A DNA stretch of 64,000 bases from Winogradskyella thalassocola (GTDB lineage Bacteria; Bacteroidota; Bacteroidia; Flavobacteriales; Flavobacteriaceae). The notes beneath the pieces were generated by a model. That model was not told where the DNA came from, did not search any database, and saw only the letters and a program-made list of their open reading frames with translations. The DNA lies in the NCBI RefSeq assembly GCF_900099995.1, contig NZ_FNCZ01000001.1:744001-808000 (forward strand), given 5' to 3'. Of the stretch, positions 16,242-26,292 are shown in pieces (positions within the stretch are counted from its first letter, which is position 1; each line of letters opens with the position of its first letter). A program made the position numbers and the translations under genes.

Positions 16242-18140
16242 TTAGTACGCACGTCTATTATTGCCTTCGTAAAAATTTATAAAAGCTCTATTTACAACTC
16301 TATTCCCTCCGGGTGTAGGGTAATCTCCTGTAAAGTACCAATCCCCTAAGTTTTTAGGGCATGCTTTGTGCAGGTTTTCAACTGGTTGGAAAATAATTTT
16401 AACTTCTGCTTTTATATCTTCACCTCCTAATAATTCTGAAATCTTATCAGAAATTTGTTCATCTGTAAAATTATCATAGATCTCTTTTACATAATTTACA
16501 ATATTCTTATCCTTCATTTGGACTTGCGCTACACATTTCTTATAAATCTCTTCTACAATATGATATTGGTTATTATCTTTCAATAATTCTAAAGCAGCTT
16601 TAAAAGCAATAAGTGTTTCAAGGTTGGCCATATCTATACCATAACAATCAATATAGCGTATTTGAGGGGCAGAAGAAACCACAACTATTTTCTTTGGATT
16701 TAATCGGTCCATCATTTTAATGATACTCTTTTTAAGTGTTGTTCCTCTAACAATACTATCATCAATGATTACTAAGTTGTCTGTTGGCTTTATAACACCA
16801 TAAGTAACATCATAGACGTGTGCCACCAAATCATCTCTACTACTATCTTCAGTAATAAAGGTTCTTAATTTCACATCTTTAATGGCTATTTTTTCAATTC
16901 TTGGGCGTTCCGATAGAATTTCCGTTACCTTTTCTGAAGATAATTTTCCACCTCCATTTAGAATAGATTCTGTTTTCTTTTTATTAAGATGATCTTCAAC
17001 GGTTTCAATCATACCATAAAATGAAGTTTCTGCCGTATTAGGGATATATGAAAATACACTATTTTGGGTATCATTATTAATTGCTTCAAGTACTTTAGGC
17101 ATTAATAAGCGACCAAGCATTTTACGTTCTTGGTAAATTTCAGCATCACTCCCACGAGAAAAATAAACACGTTCAAAAGAACAAGCTTTACGTTCTAAAG
17201 GTTCTAATATTTTCTTAATTTTTGTTTCTCCAGATTTTTTAGTGATGATGGCGTGTCCTGGTTCCAATTCCTTTACTGATTCAAAAGGGACATTAAACAC
17301 GGTTTGAATTACAGGACGTTCTGATGCGACCACTACAATCTCATCATCTTTATAATAGTATGCCGGTCTAATTCCAGATGGATCTCTTAATACAAAAGAA
17401 TCTCCATGACCCAATAAACCTGCCATAGCGTAACCACCATCCCAATTTTTGGCAGCATGCTTTAATATTTTACCTACTTTTAAGCGTTCTGCTATTAAAG
17501 GTGAACATTCACTTTTATTATAACCTTCTTTTTTAAGGTCTTTATAAATTTTTGAAACGGCATCATCTAAAAAATGACCAATTTTTTCCATTACAGTAAT
17601 GGTGTCTGCTTTTTCTTTTGGATGCTGACCGATCTCAATAAGATTATCGAAAAGTTCATTAACATTAGTCATGTTAAAGTTACCAGCGACAATAAGGTTA
17701 CGGTGCATCCAATTGTTTTGTCTTAAAAACGGATGAACACTTTCTACACTATTTTTACCAAATGTACCGTATCTAACATGGCCTAATAATACTTCACCTA
17801 TGTACGGAATGTGCTTTTTCTGCAATTCAACATCATCTTGGTACTCTGGGTTTTTGGTGAGCTCATCGTTAATACGTTCATTAATCTGAGCAAAAATATC
17901 CTGTATCGGTTGTTGCGCAATAGATCGTACACGACTGATGTAACGTTCGCCTGGTTTTACGTCTAATTTAATACTTGCAAAACCAGCTCCGTCTTGTCCA
18001 CGGTTGTGCTGTTTTTCCATCATTAAATACATTTTATTAACACCATAAAAAGCACTTCCATACTTTTCTTTATAGTATTCTAATGGTTTTAAAAGTCTAA
18101 TAAGTGCAATTCCACACTCATGTTTTAACGCATCACTCAT
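16242..18140 (-). CDS. purF: Amidophosphoribosyltransferase, long flavobacterial form
   Basis: First step of purine synthesis: PRPP plus glutamine gives 5-phosphoribosylamine. The protein starts MSDALKHECGIAL; Cys9 is the expected N-terminal nucleophile after removal of an 8-residue propeptide. The glutaminase domain follows (HNRGQDGAGFA; GHVRYGTFG), then the phosphoribosyltransferase domain with LVIIDDSIVRGTT. With 632 residues it is about 130 longer than the usual PurF; this long form is common in Bacteroidota, and a second, shorter PurF may exist elsewhere. PurN lies three genes upstream on the same strand. Confidence 0.85.
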   Translation of the reverse strand: MSDALKHECGIALIRLLKPLEYYKEKYGSAFYGVNKMYLMMEKQHNRGQDGAGFASIKLDVKPGERYISRVRSIAQQPIQDIFAQINERINDELTKNPEYQDDVELQKKHIPYIGEVLLGHVRYGTFGKNSVESVHPFLRQNNWMHRNLIVAGNFNMTNVNELFDNLIEIGQHPKEKADTITVMEKIGHFLDDAVSKIYKDLKKEGYNKSECSPLIAERLKVGKILKHAAKNWDGGYAMAGLLGHGDSFVLRDPSGIRPAYYYKDDEIVVVASERPVIQTVFNVPFESVKELEPGHAIITKKSGETKIKKILEPLERKACSFERVYFSRGSDAEIYQERKMLGRLLMPKVLEAINNDTQNSVFSYIPNTAETSFYGMIETVEDHLNKKKTESILNGGGKLSSEKVTEILSERPRIEKIAIKDVKLRTFITEDSSRDDLVAHVYDVTYGVIKPTDNLVIIDDSIVRGTTLKKSIIKMMDRLNPKKIVVVSSAPQIRYIDCYGIDMANLETLIAFKAALELLKDNNQYHIVEEIYKKCVAQVQMKDKNIVNYVKEIYDNFTDEQISDKISELLGGEDIKAEVKIIFQPVENLHKACPKNLGDWYFTGDYPTPGGNRVVNRAFINFYEGNNRRAY

Positions 18141-18176
18141 GATTAATTTTTTCCGCTATTTATTTTATATATTGAA

Positions 18177-18207
18177 ATAAAAAACGCGCTCAATTTCTGA
18201 GCGCGTT
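18177..18207 (-). terminator. Terminator after the PfkB kinase gene
   Basis: AACGCGCTCA-N5-TGAGCGCGTT, a perfect 10-bp stem. On the minus strand it is followed by TTTTT. It begins 4 bp after the kinase stop codon and separates it from purF. Confidence 0.85.
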
Positions 18208-18210
18208 AGT

Positions 18211-19137
18211 TTATGTTAATTCGATATCAAATTGAGTCAGACTCTTAAATTGGTCTAGACGTTTATAAATTTCTTTATCGGTTAGATTTTGCATGCGTTC
18301 CGTGCCAAATTTTTCGACACAGAAGGAGGCTAGAGTTGAGCCGTAGATGACTGCTGTTTTCATATTCTCAAAAGAGAAATCTCCCGTTTTAGCTAAATAA
18401 CCAGCAAAACCACCAGCAAAGGTATCGCCAGCACCTGTTGGATCAAATACTTCTTCTAATGGTAGGGCAGGAGCATAGAATACATTGCCATTATGAAACA
18501 ATAACGCTCCGTGTTCTCCTTTTTTAATTACTACATATTTTGGACCCATTTCATGAATCTTTCTTGCAGCAACTACTAAAGAGTATTCACCAGATAATTG
18601 TCTTGCTTCTTCGTCGTTAATAGTAATAACATCTACATTTTTAATTACAGACAGTAAATCATCTAAAGCAATGTCCATCCAGAAATTCATGGTGTCTAAA
18701 ATGGCTAATTTTGGTTTTTTAGACATCTGGTCTAAAACACCTTGTTGTACAGCGGGATGTAAATTACCCAACATCACAACGTCTGCATCTTTATAGTTTT
18801 CTGGTACCACCGGATTAAAGTGTTCTAATACATTTAGCTCAGTAACTAACGTGTCGCGAGAGTTCATGTCATTATGGTATTTTCCACTCCAAAAGAAGGT
18901 TTTACCTTCTTTTACGATTTCTATACCTTCAATATCAACGTTTCTATTTTTTAAAAGATCTAAATATTCCTGAGGAAAATCACCACCAACAACAGAAACT
19001 GCTGCTGAATCTACGTTAAAATTTGAGGCTGATAAACCTATATAGGTTGCTGCACCTCCTAAGATTTTATCGGTTTTACCAAAAGGTGTCTCAATGGCGT
19101 CAAAGGCTACAGTGCCAACAATTACTAATTTACTCAT
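18211..19137 (-). CDS. PfkB family sugar/nucleoside kinase
   Basis: Ribokinase-type enzyme of 308 residues. It starts MSKLVIVGTVAFDAIETPFG, has GGAATYIGLSA (substrate side, residues about 27-37), and the C-terminal signature DPTGAGDTFAGGFAGYL (about 246-262) with the catalytic aspartate. The substrate cannot be read from the sequence; the place between purF and rnhA/purN hints at a nucleoside or ribose compound, but this is weak. It has its own terminator. Confidence 0.85.
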   Translation of the reverse strand: MSKLVIVGTVAFDAIETPFGKTDKILGGAATYIGLSASNFNVDSAAVSVVGGDFPQEYLDLLKNRNVDIEGIEIVKEGKTFFWSGKYHNDMNSRDTLVTELNVLEHFNPVVPENYKDADVVMLGNLHPAVQQGVLDQMSKKPKLAILDTMNFWMDIALDDLLSVIKNVDVITINDEEARQLSGEYSLVVAARKIHEMGPKYVVIKKGEHGALLFHNGNVFYAPALPLEEVFDPTGAGDTFAGGFAGYLAKTGDFSFENMKTAVIYGSTLASFCVEKFGTERMQNLTDKEIYKRLDQFKSLTQFDIELT

Positions 19138-19217
19138 AAAAGTAGTTTGATTTAAAGTGCAAATTTACGTAAAATATATTCCTTGTGAAACATCAATTAA
19201 TGCAATGGAAAATAGAT

Positions 19218-19859
19218 TTATTTCCTACCGAAATCCGCAGGAATTTCTCCCCAAGCCTTAGTTTCCCATTTTACTATAGTTGTAGAATATTCATTAGTCT
19301 TAAGCCATTCTACAGCACGATCGACCAAGTCGAAAACCGGTTTGTTTTTGGCGCTACGTTTTAGTTTAGAATTACACGTTTTTTTACGTACCCAACTCAT
19401 AGCCGTTCTAGAATCCGTATACATTATGCGGTCGCTATTATGTTGTTTTAGAAATGCTAAGCCATGAACTAAAGCTAAGAATTCGCCAATATTATTAGTG
19501 CCTTGTTCAAAAGGGCCCTGAATGAATAATTGTTTTTTTGTCTTAGTATCGACTCCTCTATATTCCATAACACCGGGGTTTCCGCTTGATGCAGCATCTA
19601 CTGATATGGAATTGTAATTAGGTTGTCCTATTTTTTTGAGCTCAGCTTCGGAAAGTCCACTCGAAAACGATTTGTTCTTTCCTATATAGTCAAAGTAATT
19701 CCCTTCTAATGCTTTTTCGGCTTCATCACGTGTAGGGAACGATTTGTATTGTGCACCTTGGTAATCTTTAATTTGGGCTTTACAGGCATTCCAAGTATTA
19801 AAGACTCCTTTTTTATGGCCTTGCCAAACGGTATAATATTTTTTTTTCTTTTTACTCAT
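19218..19859 (-). CDS. rnhA: Ribonuclease HI with N-terminal hybrid-binding domain
   Basis: Cuts the RNA strand of RNA-DNA hybrids. Residues about 6-50 (KKKYYTVWQGHKKGVFNTW) form the caulimovirus viroplasmin/RNase H1 hybrid-binding domain. The catalytic domain follows from about 80: SVDAASSGNPGVMEYRGVD (first aspartate), NNIGEFLALVHGL (glutamate), YTDSRTAMSWV (aspartate). I start at ATG 19859 (MSKKKKKYY), since the frame only extends to a GTG two codons upstream. A REP-like hairpin lies between it and purN. Confidence 0.88.
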   Translation of the reverse strand: MSKKKKKYYTVWQGHKKGVFNTWNACKAQIKDYQGAQYKSFPTRDEAEKALEGNYFDYIGKNKSFSSGLSEAELKKIGQPNYNSISVDAASSGNPGVMEYRGVDTKTKKQLFIQGPFEQGTNNIGEFLALVHGLAFLKQHNSDRIMYTDSRTAMSWVRKKTCNSKLKRSAKNKPVFDLVDRAVEWLKTNEYSTTIVKWETKAWGEIPADFGRK

Positions 19860-19891
19860 GTTCACTTCACGTAAAAACGGGAATCTCTTTG

Positions 19892-19949
19892 TGTCATTCT
19901 AATGAAATGAAGCATCTAGAAAAGATGCTTCGTCTAGCTCAGCATGACA
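19892..19949. repeat. REP-like long hairpin
   Basis: TGTCAT (19892) and ATGACA (19944) are the outer arms, GAAGCATCT-AGAAA-AGATGCTTC (19909-19931) the perfect inner hairpin. TGTCATTCT and GCTCAGCATGACA are the ends typical of dispersed intergenic repeats in this family and resemble the pieces at 8953 and 12378. Confidence 0.7.
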
Positions 19950-19950
19950 T

Positions 19951-20517
19951 CTATTTATTTAATATTTTCTCAACCACCTTTGGAAAATGCTCCATCTCCA
20001 ACAAATGAATCTTTCCTGCGACATCTTCGGCACAATCTGTAGGTGAAACACTACATTTTGATTGAAAAATGATGGCTCCTTCGTCATAATTTTCATTTAC
20101 ATAATGAATAGTAATCCCAGTTTCAGTTTCTTTATTGTCAATAACAGCTTGGTGCACATTCATACCATACATCCCTTTTCCTCCATACTTAGGTAAAAGT
20201 GCGGGATGAATATTAATGACCTTATTATTGTATTCTTTTAATATGAATTCAGGAAACTTCCAAAGAAAACCTGCTAATACAATAAGGTCTGGTTGCGATG
20301 CTTTTAAAATATTTAAGACATCTTCAGACTTAGAAAAGGCAATTCTATTAAAAGATAAGGCGCTAACATTCAATTTTTTGCAGCGATCTAATACTTTGGC
20401 ATGAGGATTGTTAGTTAGTACTTGAATAACAGACGCATTATCGCTGTTGTGAAAAAACTTAATTAAATTTTCAGCATTAGAGCCACTTCCGGACGCAAAA
20501 ATTACAACACGTTTCAT
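19951..20517 (-). CDS. purN: Phosphoribosylglycinamide formyltransferase
   Basis: Transfers a formyl group from 10-formyl-tetrahydrofolate to GAR in purine synthesis. 188 residues, usual length. KRVVIFASGSGSNAENLI (residues 2-19) is the phosphate-binding loop, INIHPALLPKYGGKGMYG (about 101-118) holds the catalytic N-x-H, and TGITIHYVNENYDEGAII (about 135-152) carries the aspartate. It is divergent from acpP, with 183 bp between them. Confidence 0.93.
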   Translation of the reverse strand: MKRVVIFASGSGSNAENLIKFFHNSDNASVIQVLTNNPHAKVLDRCKKLNVSALSFNRIAFSKSEDVLNILKASQPDLIVLAGFLWKFPEFILKEYNNKVINIHPALLPKYGGKGMYGMNVHQAVIDNKETETGITIHYVNENYDEGAIIFQSKCSVSPTDCAEDVAGKIHLLEMEHFPKVVEKILNK

Positions 20518-20700
20518 TTACAGGTATATTTCTTCAAATTATTCGAACAAAAAAAAGAATAATAATTAACAATTAAGGCAAATCCAAAATACTTTATCTT
20601 TATTTTTACTAAATTACAAACACATTTTAACGGTAAAGATGAATATTCAAATAAAGTTTTTTATTTTTGCCATCTAATTAAAACTTAAAATTAAAAAATT

Positions 20701-20934
20701 ATGTCAGACATTGCATCACGAGTAAAAGCGATTATCGTAGATAAATTAGGTGTTGATGAAAACGAAGTTGTAACTGAAGCAAGCTTCACAAACGATTTAG
20801 GAGCGGATTCATTAGATACTGTAGAATTAATAATGGAATTCGAAAAAGAATTCGATATTCAAATACCAGACGATCAAGCTGAGAACATAGCAACAGTTGG
20901 TCAAGCGGTTTCTTATATAGAAGCAGCAAAATAA
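20701..20934 (+). CDS. acpP: Acyl carrier protein
   Basis: Carries the growing fatty acid on phosphopantetheine bound to the serine of [12 protein letters not shown] (residue 36). 77 residues, acidic, standard length. It is preceded by TATTTTTG (20662-20669), a good -7 box giving a leader of about 25 nt, and it is 13 bp upstream of fabF, so the two are surely cotranscribed. Confidence 0.97.
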   Translation: MSDIASRVKAIIVDKLGVDENEVVTEASFTNDLGADSLDTVELIMEFEKEFDIQIPDDQAENIATVGQAVSYIEAAK

Positions 20935-20947
20935 TAACTCAATTTTT

Positions 20948-22198
20948 ATGGAATTAAAGCGAGTCGTAGTAACGGGTTTAGGTGCACTTACGCCAATAGG
21001 AAATACCAAAGATGAATATTGGGAAGCTCTTATCAGTGGAAAAAGCGGGGCCGCTCCAGTAACACATTTTGATCCTGAAAAGTTCAAGACGAAGTTCGCT
21101 TGTGAAATAAAAAACTTTGAAGTTACTGACTTTATTGATAGAAAATTAGCAAAGCGAATGGATAAATTTTCGCAGTATGCAATGGTGGCTTCTGATGAAG
21201 CAATTGTAGACTCGAAACTAGATTTAGACGCGGTAAACAAATTGAGAGTTGGAGTCATTTGGGGAGCTGGTATTGGTGGTTTAGAAACATTTCAAGAGGA
21301 AGTGTTAAACTTTGCTGCTGGTGACGGAACACCTCGATTTAACCCTTTCTTCATTCCGAAAATGATTGCTGATATAGCACCAGGAAACATATCTATAAAA
21401 TATGGTTTTATGGGTCCTAACTATACCACAGTATCTGCTTGCGCTTCTTCTGCAAATTCAATGATCGATGCCTTAAACACAATTCGTTTAGGGACTTGTG
21501 ACGTGATTATTACAGGAGGAAGTGAAGCTGCAGTTACTATTGCTGGTATGGGTGGATTTAATGCTATGCACGCTATGAGTACTCGTAACGATGATCCACA
21601 AACAGCTTCTAGACCATTTGATGCTAACCGCGACGGTTTTGTATTAGGTGAAGGTGCTGGTGCGATTATCTTAGAAGAGTATGAGCATGCTAAAGCAAGA
21701 GGAGCTAAAATCTACGCAGAAGTTGTAGGTGGTGGTTTATCTTCAGACGCATATCATATGACAGCTCCACATCCAGATGGTATTGGTGTTGTTGCGGTAA
21801 TGAAAAATTGTTTAGAAAATGCTGGTTTAAATCCTGAAGATGTAGATCATATTAATACGCACGGAACTTCAACACCTTTAGGTGATGTTGCCGAGTTAAA
21901 AGCTATATCTGAAGTATTTGGCAGTCATGCTAAAAACATTAATATTAATTCAACAAAATCGATGACAGGTCACTTGTTAGGTGCTGCTGGCGCTATTGAG
22001 TCTATTGCCTCAATATTAGCTATGGAGTATGGTATTGTACCACCAACAATCAACCATGAAACGGTTGACGAAAACATCGATCCTGAATTAAATTTAACGC
22101 TTAATAAAGCTCAGAAACGAGATATTAAAGTCGCAATGAGTAATACATTTGGATTTGGCGGACACAACGCTTGTGTATTATTTAAAAAACTAGATTAA
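20948..22198 (+). CDS. fabF: Beta-ketoacyl-ACP synthase II
   Basis: Condenses malonyl-ACP with acyl-ACP in fatty-acid elongation. 416 residues, full length. Catalytic triad: cysteine in VSACASSANSM (about residue 164), histidine in INTHGTSTPLGD (about 303) and in TGHLLGAAGAIE (about 340). FGFGGHNACVLF closes the protein as usual. It follows acpP and precedes rnc by 7 bp, the common Bacteroidota order. Confidence 0.97.
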   Translation: MELKRVVVTGLGALTPIGNTKDEYWEALISGKSGAAPVTHFDPEKFKTKFACEIKNFEVTDFIDRKLAKRMDKFSQYAMVASDEAIVDSKLDLDAVNKLRVGVIWGAGIGGLETFQEEVLNFAAGDGTPRFNPFFIPKMIADIAPGNISIKYGFMGPNYTTVSACASSANSMIDALNTIRLGTCDVIITGGSEAAVTIAGMGGFNAMHAMSTRNDDPQTASRPFDANRDGFVLGEGAGAIILEEYEHAKARGAKIYAEVVGGGLSSDAYHMTAPHPDGIGVVAVMKNCLENAGLNPEDVDHINTHGTSTPLGDVAELKAISEVFGSHAKNININSTKSMTGHLLGAAGAIESIASILAMEYGIVPPTINHETVDENIDPELNLTLNKAQKRDIKVAMSNTFGFGGHNACVLFKKLD

Positions 22199-22205
22199 AT
22201 CCTGA

Positions 22206-22946
22206 ATGAGCTTCATTCGTAACATATTAAATTCCCGTTCTCAAGAAGACGGGAATTTTTTTTTAAAAATTAAAGAGATTCTTGGGTTTAAACCTAAAAC
22301 CAAATCGCTCTATATCACTGCATTTACGCATCGTTCTATGAATTTAAAGGACGATAAAGGTAACGCCATTAATTATGAGCGTTTAGAATTTGTTGGTGAT
22401 GCCATATTGGGATCCGTAATTGCAGCTTACTTATTCGAAAAAGTGCCTCATGGTGATGAAGGGTATCTTACCAAGATGCGTTCTAAAGTGGTGAGCAGAG
22501 AACATCTTAATAAATTAGGAGAAGAATTAGGGCTGATAAATCTTGTAGAAAGTAGAATTCCGACGTCTAATTTCGGAAATAATATTCACGGTAATCTTTT
22601 TGAAGCGATAGTTGGTGCAATCTATTTGGATAAAGGCTATAGCTTTTGTGAAAAGTTCATTTATAAGCGTGTCATTAATCCACATGTAGATATTGAGTCT
22701 TTGGAAGGAAAAGTTATTAGTTATAAAAGCTTACTAATAGAATGGTGCCAAAAAGAGAAAAACACTTTTGACTACGAAGTGTATGAAGACACAGGTAAGG
22801 ATGAGTTAAAGCACTTTTCTGTAAAACTTACCATAAATAATAAAGTGGTGTCTAAAGCAAGAGCAACATCTAAGAAAAAAGCAGAAGAGAAAGCATCGAA
22901 ACGTGCGTTTTTTGCGCTTCAAAATCAAATCACGAAGCTTCCTTAA
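22206..22946 (+). CDS. rnc: Ribonuclease III
   Basis: Cuts double-stranded RNA in rRNA and mRNA processing. The catalytic domain has the signature ERLEFVGDAILGSVI (about residues 60-74) and NLFEAIVGAIYLDKG (about 131-145) with the metal-binding glutamates. A double-stranded RNA-binding domain occupies about residues 172-240 (KVTINNKVVSKARATSKKKA-like end). 246 residues. Third gene of the acpP-fabF-rnc unit. Confidence 0.95.
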   Translation: MSFIRNILNSRSQEDGNFFLKIKEILGFKPKTKSLYITAFTHRSMNLKDDKGNAINYERLEFVGDAILGSVIAAYLFEKVPHGDEGYLTKMRSKVVSREHLNKLGEELGLINLVESRIPTSNFGNNIHGNLFEAIVGAIYLDKGYSFCEKFIYKRVINPHVDIESLEGKVISYKSLLIEWCQKEKNTFDYEVYEDTGKDELKHFSVKLTINNKVVSKARATSKKKAEEKASKRAFFALQNQITKLP

Positions 22947-23077
22947 GACTTATTTTTCAATAGAATTAAATCAATTCAACTATAACGTTTTCGTAAATTT
23001 TAAGAGCTAATCTTAGCATAATCTTAATAAACTTAAGCGATTAATATACTATATTTACCGTTCAAAGTTATAATAGT

Positions 23078-23557
23078 ATGGCTTTACACAAACTTCAAGT
23101 AGATGATTTCTATGATGACTCCTTTAAATTAATTGCGATTCATTGTAGGTTAGAAGATTATCGATTGGCTTATTTGCTCAACAAGCATTTAGAGCTTAAG
23201 TTAGAACGTAAGGATACAGATATAGACTTTAAATATTTAGAATCCTCATACAGTATTTTTGAATGGGATAATGAAACGGAATATGTGCTATGGAATTTAA
23301 TTTCTAACGTATGTAAAAAAGAAGAGGATAGTTTGAGTAGTACAGGAACGTTATTTGGCGATACTGAAAAAGTACTTAAAACATTTCATTTAATTTCCGA
23401 GTATAAAAAAGTAGATTACTTCATTAAGATTTCTGACGAGATACAGAATGTAGATGAAGATCTGATTTTAAATAAGTTAAAAGCCATTCCGCAAATTATA
23501 ACGAGTTATACGGTAGATCCGTTAAAAATAAAGTCGAAAGACCATTTAATATTTTGA
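23078..23557 (+). CDS. IPExxxVDY family protein
   Basis: Protein of 159 residues found only in Bacteroidota and almost always placed between rnc and pyk, as here. The namesake motif near residue 139 reads IPQIITSYTVD in this copy. No signal peptide, membrane segment or catalytic motif can be seen; the function is unknown. Four bp separate it from pyk, so the two genes share a transcript. Confidence 0.85.
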   Translation: MALHKLQVDDFYDDSFKLIAIHCRLEDYRLAYLLNKHLELKLERKDTDIDFKYLESSYSIFEWDNETEYVLWNLISNVCKKEEDSLSSTGTLFGDTEKVLKTFHLISEYKKVDYFIKISDEIQNVDEDLILNKLKAIPQIITSYTVDPLKIKSKDHLIF

Positions 23558-23561
23558 ATTG

Positions 23562-25004
23562 ATGTCAATAAACAAGAAAACAAAAATAGTAGCCACCTTA
23601 GGTCCTGCAACGAGCACTAAAGAAGTATTAAAAGCAATGCTAGATGAAGGCTGTAATGTCTTTAGAATTAATTTCTCTCACGCTGATTATAAAGACGTTG
23701 AAGAACGTATAAAAATGATTAGAGAACTCAATGAAGAGTATGGATATAACGCTTCAATTTTAGGAGATCTTCAAGGCCCTAAATTACGAGTTGGAACCAT
23801 GAAAGGTGAAGTGATTGTAAACGAAGGTGACGAAATTATTTTTGCAACTGGCGAACGTTTTGAAGGAACTAAAGAACGCGTTTATATGACGTATGATAAG
23901 TTTCCACAAGATGCAAAACCTGGTGAACGTATTTTATTGGATGATGGAAAATTAATTTTTGAAGTTGTTTCTACAGATCAAGTTTCTGAAGTAAAAGCAA
24001 GAGTTATACAAGGAGGACCTTTAAAATCTAAGAAAGGAGTTAACCTTCCAAATACTAATATCTCACAACCTGCTTTAACAGAAAAAGATATTGAAGATGC
24101 TATTTTCGCGATTGGACAAAAAGTAGATTGGATCGCTTTATCCTTTGTACGTCATGCAGAAGATTTAATGGAATTAGAACAGTTGATTTCTCAACATAGT
24201 GATCATAAAATTCCAATTATAGCTAAGATTGAAAAGCCTGAAGCTGTTGAGAATATCGATAAAATTGTTGCGTATTGTGATGGTTTAATGGTAGCTCGTG
24301 GTGATTTAGGTGTTGAAATTCCTGCTGAAGAAGTACCATTAATTCAAAAACAATTAGTGCTTAGAGCTAAACGTGCTAGAATTCCGGTAATTATTGCAAC
24401 TCAGATGATGGAAACTATGATTACTAGTTTAACACCAACGCGTGCTGAGGTTAATGATGTAGCCAATTCTGTAATGGATGGTGCAGATGCTGTAATGTTA
24501 TCTGGTGAAACATCAGTTGGACAGTATCCTGTGCAAGTTATTCGTCAAATGGCAAATATTATACGTAGTGTAGAAGATTCACCACTTATTGAAGTACCAC
24601 AATCTCCTCCTCATATTCGTACGAAGCGTTATATAACTAAAGCAATTTGTTATCACGCGGCTAATATGGCAAATGAGATTAGTGCAAAAGCGATTTCTAC
24701 ATTAACAAATAGTGGTTATACAGCTTTTCAGATTTCTGCGTGGAGACCATCTGCTCATATTTTAGTGTTTACTTCAAACAGACGGATCTTAACACAACTT
24801 AGTTTACTTTGGGGTGTTACAGCATTTTACTATGATAAATTTGTAAGTACAGACGAAACGATTGAAGATGTAAATGCAATTGCTTGTAAAAAAGGATATT
24901 TAGAAGTTGGTGACATGCTAATTAGTTTAGCAGCAATGCCAATACAAGATAAAGGAATGGTAAATACGTTACGAGTTTCTGAAATTGAAAGTTGTAGTTT
25001 TTAG
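23562..25004 (+). CDS. pyk: Pyruvate kinase
   Basis: Last step of glycolysis, phosphoenolpyruvate plus ADP to pyruvate plus ATP. TKIVATLGPATS (residues about 6-17) and IPIIAKIEKPEAVENID with the catalytic lysine (about 220) are present, as is GLMVARGDLGVEIP (about 244-257). 480 residues, full length including the C-terminal domain. The frame extends to a TTG at 23559, but the ATG at 23562 is the natural start. A terminator follows. Confidence 0.96.
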   Translation: MSINKKTKIVATLGPATSTKEVLKAMLDEGCNVFRINFSHADYKDVEERIKMIRELNEEYGYNASILGDLQGPKLRVGTMKGEVIVNEGDEIIFATGERFEGTKERVYMTYDKFPQDAKPGERILLDDGKLIFEVVSTDQVSEVKARVIQGGPLKSKKGVNLPNTNISQPALTEKDIEDAIFAIGQKVDWIALSFVRHAEDLMELEQLISQHSDHKIPIIAKIEKPEAVENIDKIVAYCDGLMVARGDLGVEIPAEEVPLIQKQLVLRAKRARIPVIIATQMMETMITSLTPTRAEVNDVANSVMDGADAVMLSGETSVGQYPVQVIRQMANIIRSVEDSPLIEVPQSPPHIRTKRYITKAICYHAANMANEISAKAISTLTNSGYTAFQISAWRPSAHILVFTSNRRILTQLSLLWGVTAFYYDKFVSTDETIEDVNAIACKKGYLEVGDMLISLAAMPIQDKGMVNTLRVSEIESCSF

Positions 25005-25033
25005 AGACTAGCCCTTAATAATTAAGATAAAAG

Positions 25034-25070
25034 AAATGCAGTATTGTTGTTAAACGATACTGCATTTTTT
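25034..25070 (+). terminator. Terminator after pyk
   Basis: AAATGCAGTAT (25034-25044) pairs with ATACTGCATTT (25057-25067), extended by TG/CG at the loop, followed by TTT. The convergent dinB gene ends 60 bp further on. Confidence 0.8.
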
Positions 25071-25126
25071 ACGTTGATAATGTATGGTATAAGGTCAAAT
25101 CCTATGGCATAGCATCTTGCATAAAA

Positions 25127-26239
25127 TTAAAAGCTAAATTTTAATTGAACACTAACGGATTTTTTTTCTTGATCTGACGGTTTGGTTTTCTTTGGTTTTT
25201 CGGTATTTAAATTAGATAAAGAGATGCCTAATAGTCTAACGGAATTATTCAACTTGTTTTGATAAAGTAAATCTTTGGCGGTTTCTAATATAATAGATTT
25301 ATCACTGACATAATAGGGTAAAGTTTTACTTCGTGTTTGTAGAGTAAAGTCACTATATTTTATTTTTAAAGTGATGGTTTTACCCGAGACTTTACTTTTA
25401 GCAAGTCGTTTAGCGACCTCTTCTGATATATGCTCTAATTTTTCTAACATAAAAATTTCCGAGGATAGGTTTTTGTTAAACGTACGCTCTGCGGCTAATG
25501 ATTTTCTAATCCTGTTGGGTTTAACCTCACTGAAATGAATGCCTCGCACAACATCATAATAATAGCGTCCAGATTTACCAAAGTTTTTATCTAAATACTC
25601 TAAAGATTTTGCTTTTAAATCTTTACCAGTAAAAATACCTTTTTGATACATTTTTTCGGCAGTAACTTTACCTACACCATAGAATTTTCTGATGTCTAAA
25701 TCTTCTAAAAATTGAAAGACATCTTCTGGGTTTACGGTTTTCTGTCCGTTGGGTTTATTGTAGTCGCTAGCGACTTTAGCAATAAATTTATTTATAGAGA
25801 TACCTGCGGAAGCCGTTAAGCCTACTTCGTCGAAAATCCGCTGTCTAATCTCTTCTGCGATTAATGATGCGCTAGGAAACCCTAATTTGTTTTCTGTGAC
25901 GTCTAAATACGCTTCGTCGAGAGACAGAGGCTCTACTAAATCAGTATACTCTAAAAAAATCTTACGAATGCGTTTCGAAATTTCAGTATAACGTTCAAAA
26001 TCTGTTTTTACAAAAATCAATTCTGGACATAGCTTTATAGCTAACCTGCCAGACATAGCACTTTTTACTCCAAATTTTCGTGCTTCATAACTCGCAGCAC
26101 TTACAACACCTCGTGTTCCACCACCCCCAACAGCAATGGGTTTACCTTTAAGTTCGGGATTATCCATTTGCGCTACAGAGGCATAAAATGCATCCATATC
26201 TATATGAATTATCTTTCTTATTGGTAAATCGTGAATCAT
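25127..26239 (-). CDS. dinB: DNA polymerase IV (Y family)
   Basis: Translesion polymerase. Catalytic motifs HIDMDAFYASVAQ (residues about 12-24) and PLSLDEAYLDVTEN (about 102-115) carry the metal-binding aspartates. SAGISINKFIAKVASDYNKP is the conserved palm block and the little-finger domain follows. The last residues VQLKFSF resemble a sliding-clamp binding motif. 370 residues, usual length. No LexA box was recognised upstream. Confidence 0.93.
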   Translation of the reverse strand: MIHDLPIRKIIHIDMDAFYASVAQMDNPELKGKPIAVGGGGTRGVVSAASYEARKFGVKSAMSGRLAIKLCPELIFVKTDFERYTEISKRIRKIFLEYTDLVEPLSLDEAYLDVTENKLGFPSASLIAEEIRQRIFDEVGLTASAGISINKFIAKVASDYNKPNGQKTVNPEDVFQFLEDLDIRKFYGVGKVTAEKMYQKGIFTGKDLKAKSLEYLDKNFGKSGRYYYDVVRGIHFSEVKPNRIRKSLAAERTFNKNLSSEIFMLEKLEHISEEVAKRLAKSKVSGKTITLKIKYSDFTLQTRSKTLPYYVSDKSIILETAKDLLYQNKLNNSVRLLGISLSNLNTEKPKKTKPSDQEKKSVSVQLKFSF

Positions 26240-26292
26240 ACTGTAAATTTAGACATTAAATGCCTTTTAAATTGTAATTATTAAGACTTGTG